Origin: Opitutaceae bacterium
Lineage (GTDB): Bacteria; Verrucomicrobiota; Verrucomicrobiia; Opitutales; Opitutaceae
NCBI GenBank assembly: GCA_018667915.1
Contig: JABIRI010000147.1
Location: 1 to 35,851, forward strand
DNA length: 35,851 nt
Reading direction: 5' to 3'
How positions within the stretch are numbered: the first letter of the stretch is position 1; every line of letters begins with the position of its first letter. Shown piece after piece: positions 1 to 7,537 of this stretch. The notes under the pieces were generated by a model. The model was given only the letters and a program-made list of their open reading frames with translations, did not search any database and was not told where the DNA came from. Both the position numbers and the translations under genes were made by a program.

Positions 1-211
1 CAAGTTTCACCGGCTGCTCCAACGAACGCAGATACGCCAGGGTCTCTTCCGAGAGGGTGTGCCGGCGGTGATTGGTGAGGTCCCATCGCCAGCCGTAGTT
101 TAAAGCCAGGTAGTTGAGCCCGCCGAAGAACGTGAGCAACAGCAGGGCTTGCAGGACCAGATTTAAGGTCCGCATCCAGCGAGCAAAAGCGAAAGTATGC
201 CGAATAGCCAT
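1..211 (-). CDS. GldG-like ABC-associated protein, N-terminal fragment
   Basis: This is a partial gene. It starts at ATG 211-209 and runs off the left edge of the window after about 70 codons. The visible part has a charged N-terminus, one hydrophobic segment at about residues 16-39, then a region reading 'WDLTNHRRHTLSEETLAYL'. The 'DLT..+.+TLS..T...L' pattern is typical of the start of the extracytoplasmic GldG/'ABC-type uncharacterised transport' family. The start codon lies two bases after the TGA of the upstream permease, so the two are almost certainly co-transcribed. Together with the permease and ATPase it would form a Gld/Nos-type ABC export or secretion cassette of unknown cargo. The family call rests on a short fragment and on context. 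Confidence 0.7.
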   Translation of the reverse strand, partial: MAIRHTFAFARWMRTLNLVLQALLLLTFFGGLNYLALNYGWRWDLTNHRRHTLSEETLAYLRSLEQPVKL

Positions 212-213
212 GG

Positions 214-975
214 TCAGCTGTGAATCAACTTGGCCTCCAGTCCCAAGACGCTCAACACAAGCGTGAGACAGGCTCCGCTTACGTAGAAAAGGAGTTGTCG
301 TGTATCCACAATTCCACGACTAAAATCATCGAGGTGTTGGAAGACCCGCAGGTATTCGAGACCGGACTTGATGGCGGCAAACGATTCCAGGTTGACCGTC
401 GCCAGACCCGACAACAATTGCGTGCCGATGATCAGTCCAAACAGCATCACTACGCCGAAGATTCCCGCGACCGCCTGATTGCGGGAAAGTGAGCTGGCGA
501 AGATGCCGATCGCGACAAACAGCAGCCCCGAAACGACGATGAACAGGTAGCCGCCGATCAATGGACCTAGATCCAGCAGAAACGAATCCTGGGTGAAGCG
601 GTGCAGGATGTAGAAAAGGCCCCCTGTGGAGGCCCACAACGAGAGGTAGAGTAAATAAGCCGCGCCGTATTTTCCCATCACGACTTCGCCGGTGGAAATC
701 GGAGTCGTGAGCAGTGTCTCGAGAGTGCCGAGTCGACGCTCTTCTGATATGCTCTTCATGGTGAGCAGCGGCACGATAAAGATGACCGGCACCCAAAACA
801 GCTCGAAGAAGGCGACTGCCGGGGAGTTTTCCTGCGGGGTGGTTGAATACTCCGCCAGAATGCCGGCGAAGATAAATCCCATGAATGCCAGAAACGTGAC
901 CGCAGCAATATACGTGCTGGGGCTTACCAGTAACATCCGGACTTCGTGACCTAGAATGGTGAGAAAATGACGCAT
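214..975 (-). CDS. ABC-2 type transporter permease (GldF-like)
   Basis: This is a 253-residue inner-membrane permease with about six hydrophobic segments (roughly residues 15-42, 58-72, 102-125, 137-160, 165-190, 230-248). The segment 'MKSISEERRLGTLETLLTTP' after the second helix is the cytoplasmic coupling-helix signature of ABC-2 permeases such as GldF and NosY. The length is normal for the family. It begins six bases after the stop of the ATPase gene and ends two bases before the GldG-like gene, giving the order ATPase-permease-GldG seen in many Bacteroidota and Verrucomicrobiota. The substrate is unknown. The cassette may act in gliding-type or envelope export, but nothing here shows gliding itself. 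Confidence 0.88.
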   Translation of the reverse strand: MRHFLTILGHEVRMLLVSPSTYIAAVTFLAFMGFIFAGILAEYSTTPQENSPAVAFFELFWVPVIFIVPLLTMKSISEERRLGTLETLLTTPISTGEVVMGKYGAAYLLYLSLWASTGGLFYILHRFTQDSFLLDLGPLIGGYLFIVVSGLLFVAIGIFASSLSRNQAVAGIFGVVMLFGLIIGTQLLSGLATVNLESFAAIKSGLEYLRVFQHLDDFSRGIVDTRQLLFYVSGACLTLVLSVLGLEAKLIHS

Positions 976-981
976 GGGGAG

Positions 982-1980
982 TTACGGTTTTGGCTTTAGC
1001 ACAGGGCGGTCGACCACGTCCCAGCTCCGTTTTGTCGCCGCGAGGAAAACGTCTTCGAGGGTGGGTTGAGCGCGGGTGAGGCCGCGCAATCGGAAACGGT
1101 CATCGGATGCGAAACTGCGCAGCAGATCTTCGCTAAAGTCAGATTCTTCATCCGTGCTCAACTCGATGGTGCGGAAACCCTCGGCGTCGGGCATGGTTTC
1201 GGAGGTGATCTCCAGGGAGGGATCGATCGACGCGATCAATCCCGCCACATCCGCGCTCTCTGCCACGATCTCCACTTCGTAGCGGGCGCGACCCAGCAAC
1301 TCGCGTTTGAGGGCCGCCGGTTCGCCGGCGGCGACCACCCGGCCTTGATTGATGATGAGCACGCGGTCGCACGTCATCTCGATCTCAGGCAAGATATGGG
1401 AGGAAATGATCACAGTCATTCGACCGCGCAAACGGGAGATAAGATCCCGCACGATGAGAATTTGATGCGGATCGAGGCCGATGGTCGGTTCATCCATGAT
1501 AATGACCGGCGGCTCGGCGAGTATGGCCTCCGCGATCCCGATCCGTTGTCGGAATCCCTTGGAGAGTTTGCCGATGATGCGGTGGCGGACCCGTTTGAGG
1601 TCGCACAGCTCCAATAGTTCGTCGATCCGAGGACCTAACTGTCTGCGTGTCATCTCCTTGAGGCGACCCCGATAGTAAAGGTATTCGGAGACCCGCATGT
1701 CTTCTGGCAGCGGGTTGTTTTCCGGCATGTAGCCGATCACGCGTTTGACGGCGGCGGTCTCGGTGGCGACGGAGTGCCCGCATATCAGCACCTCGCCCGA
1801 GGTAGCGGGCAAGAAGCCGGTCAGAATGCGCATCGTGGTGGATTTTCCGGCGCCGTTGGGGCCCAGAAATCCCAAGATTTCCCCCTTCGCGACGTTAAAA
1901 CTGATATTACTGACCGCGGTGACCCCAGCGTAGTTTTTGACCAGATTGGAGACGGCTATGGCGGAGGGGGATTCAGACAT
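982..1980 (-). CDS. ABC transporter ATP-binding protein (GldA-like)
   Basis: This is a nucleotide-binding subunit of an ABC-2 exporter. From the chosen start (ATG 1980-1978, 332 residues) the Walker A GPNGAGKST is at about 40-48, the ABC signature appears as 'LSKGFRQRIGIA', Walker B and its Glu are in 'VIIMDEPTIGLDP', and the switch His is in 'IISSHILPE'. The C-terminal 100 or so residues form the extra domain typical of this exporter ATPase subgroup. The signature motif is LSKG rather than LSGG, which is common in this subgroup. An alternative start four codons upstream (1992) is possible. It is the first gene of the three-gene ABC cassette and reads toward the left edge. Confidence 0.92.
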   Translation of the reverse strand: MSESPSAIAVSNLVKNYAGVTAVSNISFNVAKGEILGFLGPNGAGKSTTMRILTGFLPATSGEVLICGHSVATETAAVKRVIGYMPENNPLPEDMRVSEYLYYRGRLKEMTRRQLGPRIDELLELCDLKRVRHRIIGKLSKGFRQRIGIAEAILAEPPVIIMDEPTIGLDPHQILIVRDLISRLRGRMTVIISSHILPEIEMTCDRVLIINQGRVVAAGEPAALKRELLGRARYEVEIVAESADVAGLIASIDPSLEITSETMPDAEGFRTIELSTDEESDFSEDLLRSFASDDRFRLRGLTRAQPTLEDVFLAATKRSWDVVDRPVLKPKP

Positions 1981-2103
1981 GGGCGAGCGCAACCCCCGTT
2001 ATGCGATGAAGCACCGGTAGAGCACAAGATCGGAGGCAGGAGATTGTGACCTGAATTGAGCCGAAAAATCAGGGTCGGTGGAGTCGCCCTCTTGGAACAA
2101 CCC

Positions 2104-2991
2104 TCAACCGAGGGCGCGGCCCTTGAAGGTGAGTTCGGCGATACCCGACTTATCGAGCTCACCGAGGCCCATGGCAGTCATCTTCGTGTATTGATCGAAG
2201 GTGGCTTGGGCGAGGGGGGTGGCGATGCCGCTGGCTTCGGCGAGTTTCAAAGCGATACCGGAGTCTTTGGCGGCGTGTTCGGCCGAGAAATAGCACTCGT
2301 GGTCGCGGGCGACCATGTCTTCGCCGTCGGTTTCCAGGACCCGCGAGCGCGCGCCGGTTTGGCCGAGAACCTTCATCAGCATTTCCAGGTCCAGGCCCAG
2401 GGCTTGACCGATACCGAGGCCTTCGGCGAGCGCCGCGGTATTGATGTTCATGATCATGTTGACCAGTACCTTGACCTCGGAGGCCTTGCCCGCCGGACCG
2501 ACGAAGTGGAGTGCCTCGCTGAGATCGTCGAGCAGGGGTTTGGTGCTTTCGAACACGGCTTGGTCGCCGCCGATCATGAGGAACAGTGAGCCATTGCGGG
2601 CTTGGGGAATGCTGGAGGCCATGCAGGCCTCCAAACTCGAGGCGCCGACGGCCGTGGCGGCATTGTCGACCCGGCCATGAATGGCAGGGGTGAGCGTAGC
2701 GCAGTTGATGAAGATTCGCCCCGCGGCGTCTTTGAGCAGGTTGTCTTCCCCAAAGTAGATGGACTCCATGGCGGCATCATTGGTCACGATGGTCAGAACG
2801 ATGTCTGACGCCGCGGTGATTTCGGCCAAATTAGCGCAGGAGGTCGCGCCCACTTCGGTGGCGAGGGCGCTGGCTACGTCTTGATTGAGGTCAAAGACCG
2901 CGGCCACGTTGTAGCCTTTGTCATTGAGGCAACGAGCCATATTGCCGCCCATGCGGCCGAGTCCGACGAATCCGATTTTTTTATCTTTCAT
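2104..2991 (-). CDS. NAD(P)-dependent beta-hydroxyacid dehydrogenase (HIBADH/GLYR family)
   Basis: This is a 295-residue soluble oxidoreductase. The N-terminus carries the Rossmann dinucleotide motif 'IGFVGLGRMGGNMARCL' at about residues 6-22. A likely catalytic Lys lies at about 174 in 'SEVKVLVNM', the position of the conserved K-x-x-x-N of 3-hydroxyisobutyrate, tartronate-semialdehyde and succinic-semialdehyde reductases. The C-terminal all-helical domain includes 'DSGIALKLAEASGIATPLAQ', typical of the family. The exact substrate cannot be read from the sequence. It could be a semialdehyde from sugar-acid catabolism, which would fit the glycan genes nearby. The upstream leader contains a run of eight G (C on the coding strand) at 3013-3020. 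Confidence 0.88.
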   Translation of the reverse strand: MKDKKIGFVGLGRMGGNMARCLNDKGYNVAAVFDLNQDVASALATEVGATSCANLAEITAASDIVLTIVTNDAAMESIYFGEDNLLKDAAGRIFINCATLTPAIHGRVDNAATAVGASSLEACMASSIPQARNGSLFLMIGGDQAVFESTKPLLDDLSEALHFVGPAGKASEVKVLVNMIMNINTAALAEGLGIGQALGLDLEMLMKVLGQTGARSRVLETDGEDMVARDHECYFSAEHAAKDSGIALKLAEASGIATPLAQATFDQYTKMTAMGLGELDKSGIAELTFKGRALG

Positions 2992-3012
2992 AAATGGTAA
3001 GAACTTAAAGTT

Positions 3013-3020
3013 GGGGGGGG
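3013..3020. repeat. G8 homopolymer in the leader of the dehydrogenase gene
   Basis: Eight consecutive G on the plus strand lie about 22-29 bases upstream of the dehydrogenase start codon (minus strand). Such tracts are slippage-prone and can change promoter or leader spacing. Nothing else indicates phase variation here. Confidence 0.5.
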
Positions 3021-3093
3021 AAGACTACTAGACGAAGGATCGTCGTCCTGACAAATACTGCGCGAAAAAATTATTCTGATTTGGACTGAAATT

Positions 3094-3714
3094 TCATTCC
3101 GACTCTTCGGTAAAAAACCGTTCCTCCAGCGCAAGGCACAAGGTGTGGTAGATCGGCAAGTGTAATTCCTGAATTCGGAACGTCTCCGTATCTGGGACTT
3201 GAATACAAACATTCGCATGGGCACAACAGACGCCCTCATTCGCGCCTGTCAGCAGGAGGGTTTTGAGCCCTTTGAGTCGCGCGGCTTGTAGCGCGAGCAG
3301 CACGTTGCGGGCATTGCCCGAACAGGTGATGCCTAGCATGACGTCGTGGGGTCGACCGAGCGCCCAGACGAGCTGCGCAAATTCCAACTCGGGATCCGTG
3401 TCGTTGGCAACCGCGGTCCGCAGTGCGGGAAAGCCGGTGAGCGGTATGGCCGGTAGGCCACCTTGGAGCTTTTGGAGCGCGGGATCGAGCGAGTCCGCAC
3501 TGGGCAGATCGACCCATCGCGGACGAACGAAGCCCTTGAGCAGTTCTCCGGCGATGTGATCGGCGTCGGACGCACTTCCGCCATTGCCTGCGATTAGCAA
3601 CTGGCCGCCAGCACTGAAGCTCGTCTCGAGCATCTCGAAGGCGGCTACGATATCGGATTGGCAGGATACGAGGGAAGGGTGGCGTTCCCAAAGCTGTTGA
3701 AAGAAAGCAGACAC
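3094..3714 (-). CDS. SIS-domain phosphosugar isomerase (GmhA-like)
   Basis: This is a 206-residue SIS protein resembling D-sedoheptulose-7-phosphate isomerase. The segment 'AGNGGSASDADHIAGELLKG' at about residues 42-61 is the classic GmhA active-site and metal-site signature. A second phosphosugar-binding strand is seen in 'MLGITCSGNARNVL', and 'HLPIYHTLCLALEE' matches the conserved C-terminal His-containing helix. The length is slightly above the roughly 190 residues usual for GmhA because of a Pro-rich insert after the first motif (about residues 63-92). No other ADP-heptose genes are present, so it may serve lipopolysaccharide core synthesis from elsewhere or act on another ketose phosphate. 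It lies 102 bases upstream of the dehydrogenase gene on the same strand. Confidence 0.85.
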   Translation of the reverse strand: MSAFFQQLWERHPSLVSCQSDIVAAFEMLETSFSAGGQLLIAGNGGSASDADHIAGELLKGFVRPRWVDLPSADSLDPALQKLQGGLPAIPLTGFPALRTAVANDTDPELEFAQLVWALGRPHDVMLGITCSGNARNVLLALQAARLKGLKTLLLTGANEGVCCAHANVCIQVPDTETFRIQELHLPIYHTLCLALEERFFTEESE

Positions 3715-3812
3715 GATTCCGGTAATAAGTCAGTGCCGTGCTGGGGTGCAATCGTGATCATGTGGTGGTGCCACGATTGACGACTGACCTTTGTTTCAAA
3801 CAGGGTGGACCC

Positions 3813-4289
3813 ATGAGTGGACCGATCAAATGCACCATCGAGCAGGAGGCCGCGGGCTTGAAGCAGTTCTTCAAGGGCGATGGGCCGGCGGCTCTTGCCT
3901 TGGTTGAGCGCCAGTTGAATGCAATTCACATGCGTGCTCAGGTCGTGATTGGATTTGCGGCCGTGGCGGTGACTACGACGGGATTTTCCGGTCGCTTGAT
4001 CGCCGGCACCAGTGTGGTAGCGCAGATCAGTATCATCGCCGGATTGGTAATTATTCTTTCGTCCTGCTTGTCGATCTTCTTGCGGGTGCTGCGCGTAGAA
4101 TGGGTGGTCAGCCGTTATTTGCACCATGATCTCGAAACGACGCTCGTTCGCGTGTTGACCAGCCGAAACAATAAAACCCGAGCCTATCGAATTGGCAGTG
4201 CCGGGGTGTTTATCGGCCTGACCGTTTACGCCTTTGCGATTGCAATCATGCTGTTGAACCCGGAACCGATCACGGTGCCGGTGCGGTGA
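3813..4289 (+). CDS. Small hypothetical membrane protein (about three TM)
   Basis: This is a protein of unrecognised family. I chose ATG 3813, preceded by a GGGTGG-type ribosome-binding stretch, over an upstream in-frame start at 3738 whose extra 25 residues look non-coding. The 158-residue product has a polar N-terminus with an amphipathic stretch 'LALVERQLNAIHMRAQ', two closely spaced hydrophobic helices at about 43-63 and 67-90, a cytoplasmic-looking basic segment with 'RVLTSRNNKTRAYR', and a third helix at about 127-150. It is transcribed divergently from the SIS gene and is followed by a very strong stem-loop. No function can be assigned. Confidence 0.65.
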   Translation: MSGPIKCTIEQEAAGLKQFFKGDGPAALALVERQLNAIHMRAQVVIGFAAVAVTTTGFSGRLIAGTSVVAQISIIAGLVIILSSCLSIFLRVLRVEWVVSRYLHHDLETTLVRVLTSRNNKTRAYRIGSAGVFIGLTVYAFAIAIMLLNPEPITVPVR

Positions 4290-4309
4290 AGTGAGGGCGC
4301 TACTAGGCC

Positions 4310-4340
4310 GATGCTGTCGGGCGCAAAGCTCGACAGCATC
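4310..4340. terminator. Very strong stem-loop between convergent genes
   Basis: GATGCTGTCG (4310-4319) is perfectly complementary to CGACAGCATC (4331-4340). Pairing continues inward with a G-U and two GC pairs, giving about 13 pairs around a 5-nt loop. It lies 20 bases after the 3813 gene and about 60 bases beyond the end of the convergent sulfatase gene. There is no T-tract on either side, so it is either a bidirectional terminator without a U-run or an mRNA 3'-end stability element. Confidence 0.6.
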
Positions 4341-4401
4341 CAAATACTTTGGGTGGGCGGAACTTCCCGGATCACCACGTGAGCCGAGCACGCCGTTTCG
4401 G

Positions 4402-5982
4402 CTACCACGCTTGTTCGCGCACGGCCATGAGCTCGGGGTAGCGCTCGTCGGTATCGCCGATTTCGGCTTTGAGTTCTAGGAGCTCGTCTTTGAGCGAGGC
4501 GATGGTTTCAGTGTATTTGGGATCGCGATACAAATCGATCGTTTCATCGGGATCACGGCTCAGATCAAAAAATTGCCACCCGGCTGGTGACTGTTCTGGC
4601 ACGGCGCCCGATGCATCGAGGGGGAGACCGTAGTAGAAGATCAATTTGTGGTCTGTCGTGCGGATGCCGTAGTGCGCGGGCACGTAGTGGTGGGCGAGTT
4701 GCATCCAATACCGGTAGTAGACGGCTTCGCGCCAATCATCCGGGGCATCGCCGCCGTGAATCATGGTCTTGAAGCTGCGACCTTGCATACTGCCGGGGGC
4801 TTCGCCGCCCGCGAGGTCGATCAGGGTGGGAGCGAAGTCGACGTTGGTGATCATGGCGTCGCTGATGAGTCCTGCTTTGATGGCCGGCGGATAACGCACG
4901 ATAAAGGGCATGCGGAGGGACTCTTCATACATCCAACGTTTGTCGTAGTAGTCGTGCTCACCGGTGAGTTGGCCTTGGTCGGAGGTGTAGAGAATGATGG
5001 TATTGTCGAGTTCGCCGGTGGACTCGAGGTAGTCGATGAGGCGACCGATGTTGTCATCCACGCCCCGGACGCAGCGGAGGTATTTTTTCAGGTAACGTTG
5101 GTAGGCGGCGGTTTCGTAGGCTTCCGCCTCCATGTCCTGATCCACCCGCATCTGCATACCGATGTTGCGCTTCAGGTTTCGTTTGCCGATCGAGGAGCCG
5201 AGACCCTCGGTGCTGGGTGAACCGGTCACCGGGCCACCGCGCAGGGTGTGGGGTTCGGGAATGTAGGTGTTTTCGTAGAGGAAGTCGGTGCTCTCGGGAT
5301 TCTCCCAGTTGCCATGCGGTGACTTGAAATGGTGCATGAGAAAGAACGGTTTCGAGGTGTCGCGTTCACTCAACCAATGGAGTGAGAGATCGGTGATGGC
5401 GTCGTCCGCGTGGAGTGCGGCGTCGGCCTTGCCCAAAACTTTGCCGATCATTTGGCGACGGTTGTCCGGCCATTTGCCGGCGTTTTGGTCAAAGAATTCC
5501 GGGTTGAAGTAGGTGCCTTGGCCGGGGAGCACACAGTAGTAGTCAAAGCCGGTGGGTTCGACGTGAAGATGCCATTTCCCAATCATGGCGGTCTGGTAAC
5601 CGAGATCGGACAATACGTGAGGCAGCACGACTTTGTCCGGGGCGATGGCGTCGGTGAGGGTGCGCACGCCATTGACGTGGGAATACTGGCCGGAGAGTAG
5701 GGTGGCGCGACTGGGTGTGCAGATGGAGTTCGAGCAGAAAACGTTGTCGAACCGGACGCCTTCGCGGGCGAGCCGGTCGATGGTGGGCGTGGGATTGAGT
5801 GGCGCGAGACGACCTCCATAGGCGCCGACGGCTTGGCGAGCGTGATCGTCGGACATGATCCAAAGAATATTGGGGCGCTCGGTGGCGGCGAGGGAACTGA
5901 GGATCGAACCGAGCGCGAACGCCACACAAGCGATCATCGACTTCACGGAGCGGGAGTTGAAGGGGCAAACGGAGCGAAGCAT
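4402..5982 (-). CDS. Exported sulfatase (Cys-type, S1 family)
   Basis: This is a periplasmic type I sulfatase of about 526 residues. The chosen start (5982) gives a signal peptide ending near 'SLAATERPN'; a shorter start at 5937 would also leave a good signal peptide. Visible motifs are the metal Asp pair in 'ILWIMSDDHARQ' (about 45-46), the formylglycine motif C-T-P-S-R-A with Cys at about 88, GKWHL, a substrate-side His in 'HHFKSPHGNW', and the distal site 'YTSDQGQLTGEHD' with the following 'KRWMYEESLRMP'. The SDQG...GEH...K.RWMYEES pattern resembles sulfatases acting on amino-sugar or uronic glycans, but the substrate cannot be fixed. It is divergent from the cytoplasmic sulfatase gene and shares its intergenic operator-like sites. 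Confidence 0.92.
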   Translation of the reverse strand: MLRSVCPFNSRSVKSMIACVAFALGSILSSLAATERPNILWIMSDDHARQAVGAYGGRLAPLNPTPTIDRLAREGVRFDNVFCSNSICTPSRATLLSGQYSHVNGVRTLTDAIAPDKVVLPHVLSDLGYQTAMIGKWHLHVEPTGFDYYCVLPGQGTYFNPEFFDQNAGKWPDNRRQMIGKVLGKADAALHADDAITDLSLHWLSERDTSKPFFLMHHFKSPHGNWENPESTDFLYENTYIPEPHTLRGGPVTGSPSTEGLGSSIGKRNLKRNIGMQMRVDQDMEAEAYETAAYQRYLKKYLRCVRGVDDNIGRLIDYLESTGELDNTIILYTSDQGQLTGEHDYYDKRWMYEESLRMPFIVRYPPAIKAGLISDAMITNVDFAPTLIDLAGGEAPGSMQGRSFKTMIHGGDAPDDWREAVYYRYWMQLAHHYVPAHYGIRTTDHKLIFYYGLPLDASGAVPEQSPAGWQFFDLSRDPDETIDLYRDPKYTETIASLKDELLELKAEIGDTDERYPELMAVREQAW

Positions 5983-6026
5983 ACGGGATCGGGGCAAATT
6001 GTCCGGTTCGTTGCAACGCCCCTCGA

Positions 6027-6042
6027 AGTTTAACAGTTTAAC
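6027..6042. repeat. Tandem AGTTTAAC direct repeat in a divergent promoter
   Basis: Two perfect, abutting copies of AGTTTAAC (6027-6034 and 6035-6042) lie 45-60 bases upstream of the 5982 sulfatase start. A related AGTTTAAG occurs at 9319-9326 upstream of the TonB receptor gene. They could be half-sites for a regulator that binds in tandem; this is inference from position and repetition only. Confidence 0.4.
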
Positions 6043-6067
6043 TCGATCCAAAGAATCATCCGAAATG

Positions 6068-6081
6068 GTTAACTGATTTAG
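6068..6081. promoter_or_regulatory. Operator-like motif A, copy 1
   Basis: GTTAACTGATTTAG, followed by CGGC, lies between the divergent sulfatase genes, 73 bases upstream of the ATG at 6155. It matches the site at 19543 at all but two positions through the trailing GCGGC. It is one of three copies of GTTAA[A/C]TGATT[A/T]A in the locus. Confidence 0.45.
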
Positions 6082-6154
6082 CGGCCGGTTCGTTGATTGC
6101 GCCCAGCGCGAGGGCAGCTTTGGCTCCCTTCGCCCAACCCCGGTGAAGTTCCCC

Positions 6155-7537
6155 ATGGATGCCCCTAATTCCCCACGTCGCCCCAATATACTCTTCGTGA
6201 TTACCGATGATCACCAAGCTGATGCGCTGGGTGTGGCGGGTCATTCAATGATCAAAACCCCGGTCCTGGATAGTCTGGCTCGGCGAGGCGTTCGGTTTAG
6301 TCAGACCACCCATGCGGGGAGCATGGTGCCGGCGATCTGTTCTCCGGCCCGGGCGTGTTTGTTGACCGGTCACGATTTTGTCAGGTCCAATCAGAACCCG
6401 GGTCCCGCCAACGAGGGGGAGGCGACCGTGGACATCGCGAGCGATACGGCGACCCTGCCGGAACTATTGGGGCAGGAAGGATACGAGACATTTTTTTGCG
6501 GGAAATGGCACAATGACCGGGCGTCGTTCCTACGTTCGTTCCAACGTGCCCGCCGCATTTTTCATGGTGGGATGTGCGCTCATGAGGCGGTGCCCTTGAT
6601 CGCCGATCGTGAGGCATTTGATCGGGGCGATGAGGCGCAGATCGGCGAGGGTTTTTCTACCGAACTATTCTGTGAATCAATGGCGGACTATTTGCGGGAA
6701 CGCTCACCCGAATCGCCGTTTTTTGCGTGGCTATCGTTGACCTCTCCGCACGATCCCCGCACGCCACCGGAGTCGTATTTGGCGCAGTATGAACCGGATT
6801 CGATTCCGCTGCCGTCCGCGTTTTGCCCTGAGCCGAAATTCGATAACGGAGAACTCGATATCCGGGATGAAAGATTAGCCCCCAAACCTCTGCAGGAAGC
6901 GACGGTGCGGGAGCATCTCGCCGGTTACTACGGCATGATCACGCATCAGGATGAACAGATCGGCCAAGTCTTGCAGGCGCTCGATGAGAGCGGCGAGGCC
7001 GACAACACTATTGTCGTCTATATTGGGGACCACGGCTTGTCGCTGGGAAACCACGGCCTGCTCGGTAAACAGAATCTCTACGAACACAGCACGCGGGTGC
7101 CGTTTATCATGGCGGGACCAGGGGTGCCGGCTGGGCAGTGTCGGGACGGTTTGGTATATTCGCTCGATGTGTTCGCGACGTTACTCGAGTTGGCAGGAAT
7201 CGCCACTCCCTCCGGCTGTGCAAGCCGTAGTCTGGTGCCGGAGTTCACGACTCCGTCGGGCGGACGGGAGGAAGTGGTTTCACTCTACAAAGACAACCAG
7301 CGCATGGTGAAGGAGGCGCGTTGGAAGTTAATCGAATATCACGTGAATGGTGAAAGCCGAATCGAGTTGTTCGATCTTGAAGCCGATCCTCACGAATTGA
7401 CCAACCTTGCGGGAGCAGATGAGTCGACCCAGACTATTGATCGGCTGCGGCGGAAACTCAGCAATTGGCAGACTGAAACCGGTGATCGCTGGATGCCCCT
7501 CGATCTCAATACCCAACCCATTTCCGTCGCCTCATGA
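6155..7537 (+). CDS. Sulfatase without signal peptide, probably cytoplasmic
   Basis: This is a 460-residue type I sulfatase. I use ATG 6155, preceded by GGTGAAG at a six-base spacing, rather than the GTG at 6143. The protein begins 'MDAPNSPRRPNILFVITDDH', so the sulfatase fold starts at once and no signal peptide exists. Motifs: metal DD at about 18-19, C-S-P-A-R-A with Cys at about 62 (Ala in place of the usual Ser before Arg), GKWHND, 'SLTSPHDPR', and 'IGDHGLSLGNHGLLGKQN'. The stop overlaps the start of the SSS symporter gene by four bases (ATGA), so the two are translationally coupled. This suggests that a sulfated mono- or disaccharide is imported by the symporter and desulfated inside the cell. 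It is closely similar in layout to the 19742 sulfatase, which is exported. Confidence 0.92.
   Translation: MDAPNSPRRPNILFVITDDHQADALGVAGHSMIKTPVLDSLARRGVRFSQTTHAGSMVPAICSPARACLLTGHDFVRSNQNPGPANEGEATVDIASDTATLPELLGQEGYETFFCGKWHNDRASFLRSFQRARRIFHGGMCAHEAVPLIADREAFDRGDEAQIGEGFSTELFCESMADYLRERSPESPFFAWLSLTSPHDPRTPPESYLAQYEPDSIPLPSAFCPEPKFDNGELDIRDERLAPKPLQEATVREHLAGYYGMITHQDEQIGQVLQALDESGEADNTIVVYIGDHGLSLGNHGLLGKQNLYEHSTRVPFIMAGPGVPAGQCRDGLVYSLDVFATLLELAGIATPSGCASRSLVPEFTTPSGGREEVVSLYKDNQRMVKEARWKLIEYHVNGESRIELFDLEADPHELTNLAGADESTQTIDRLRRKLSNWQTETGDRWMPLDLNTQPISVAS

Noticed and set aside
5983-6186. N-terminal extension of the 4402-5982 sulfatase
   Set aside because: It would bury the signal peptide and run across the divergent promoter and into the 6155 gene.
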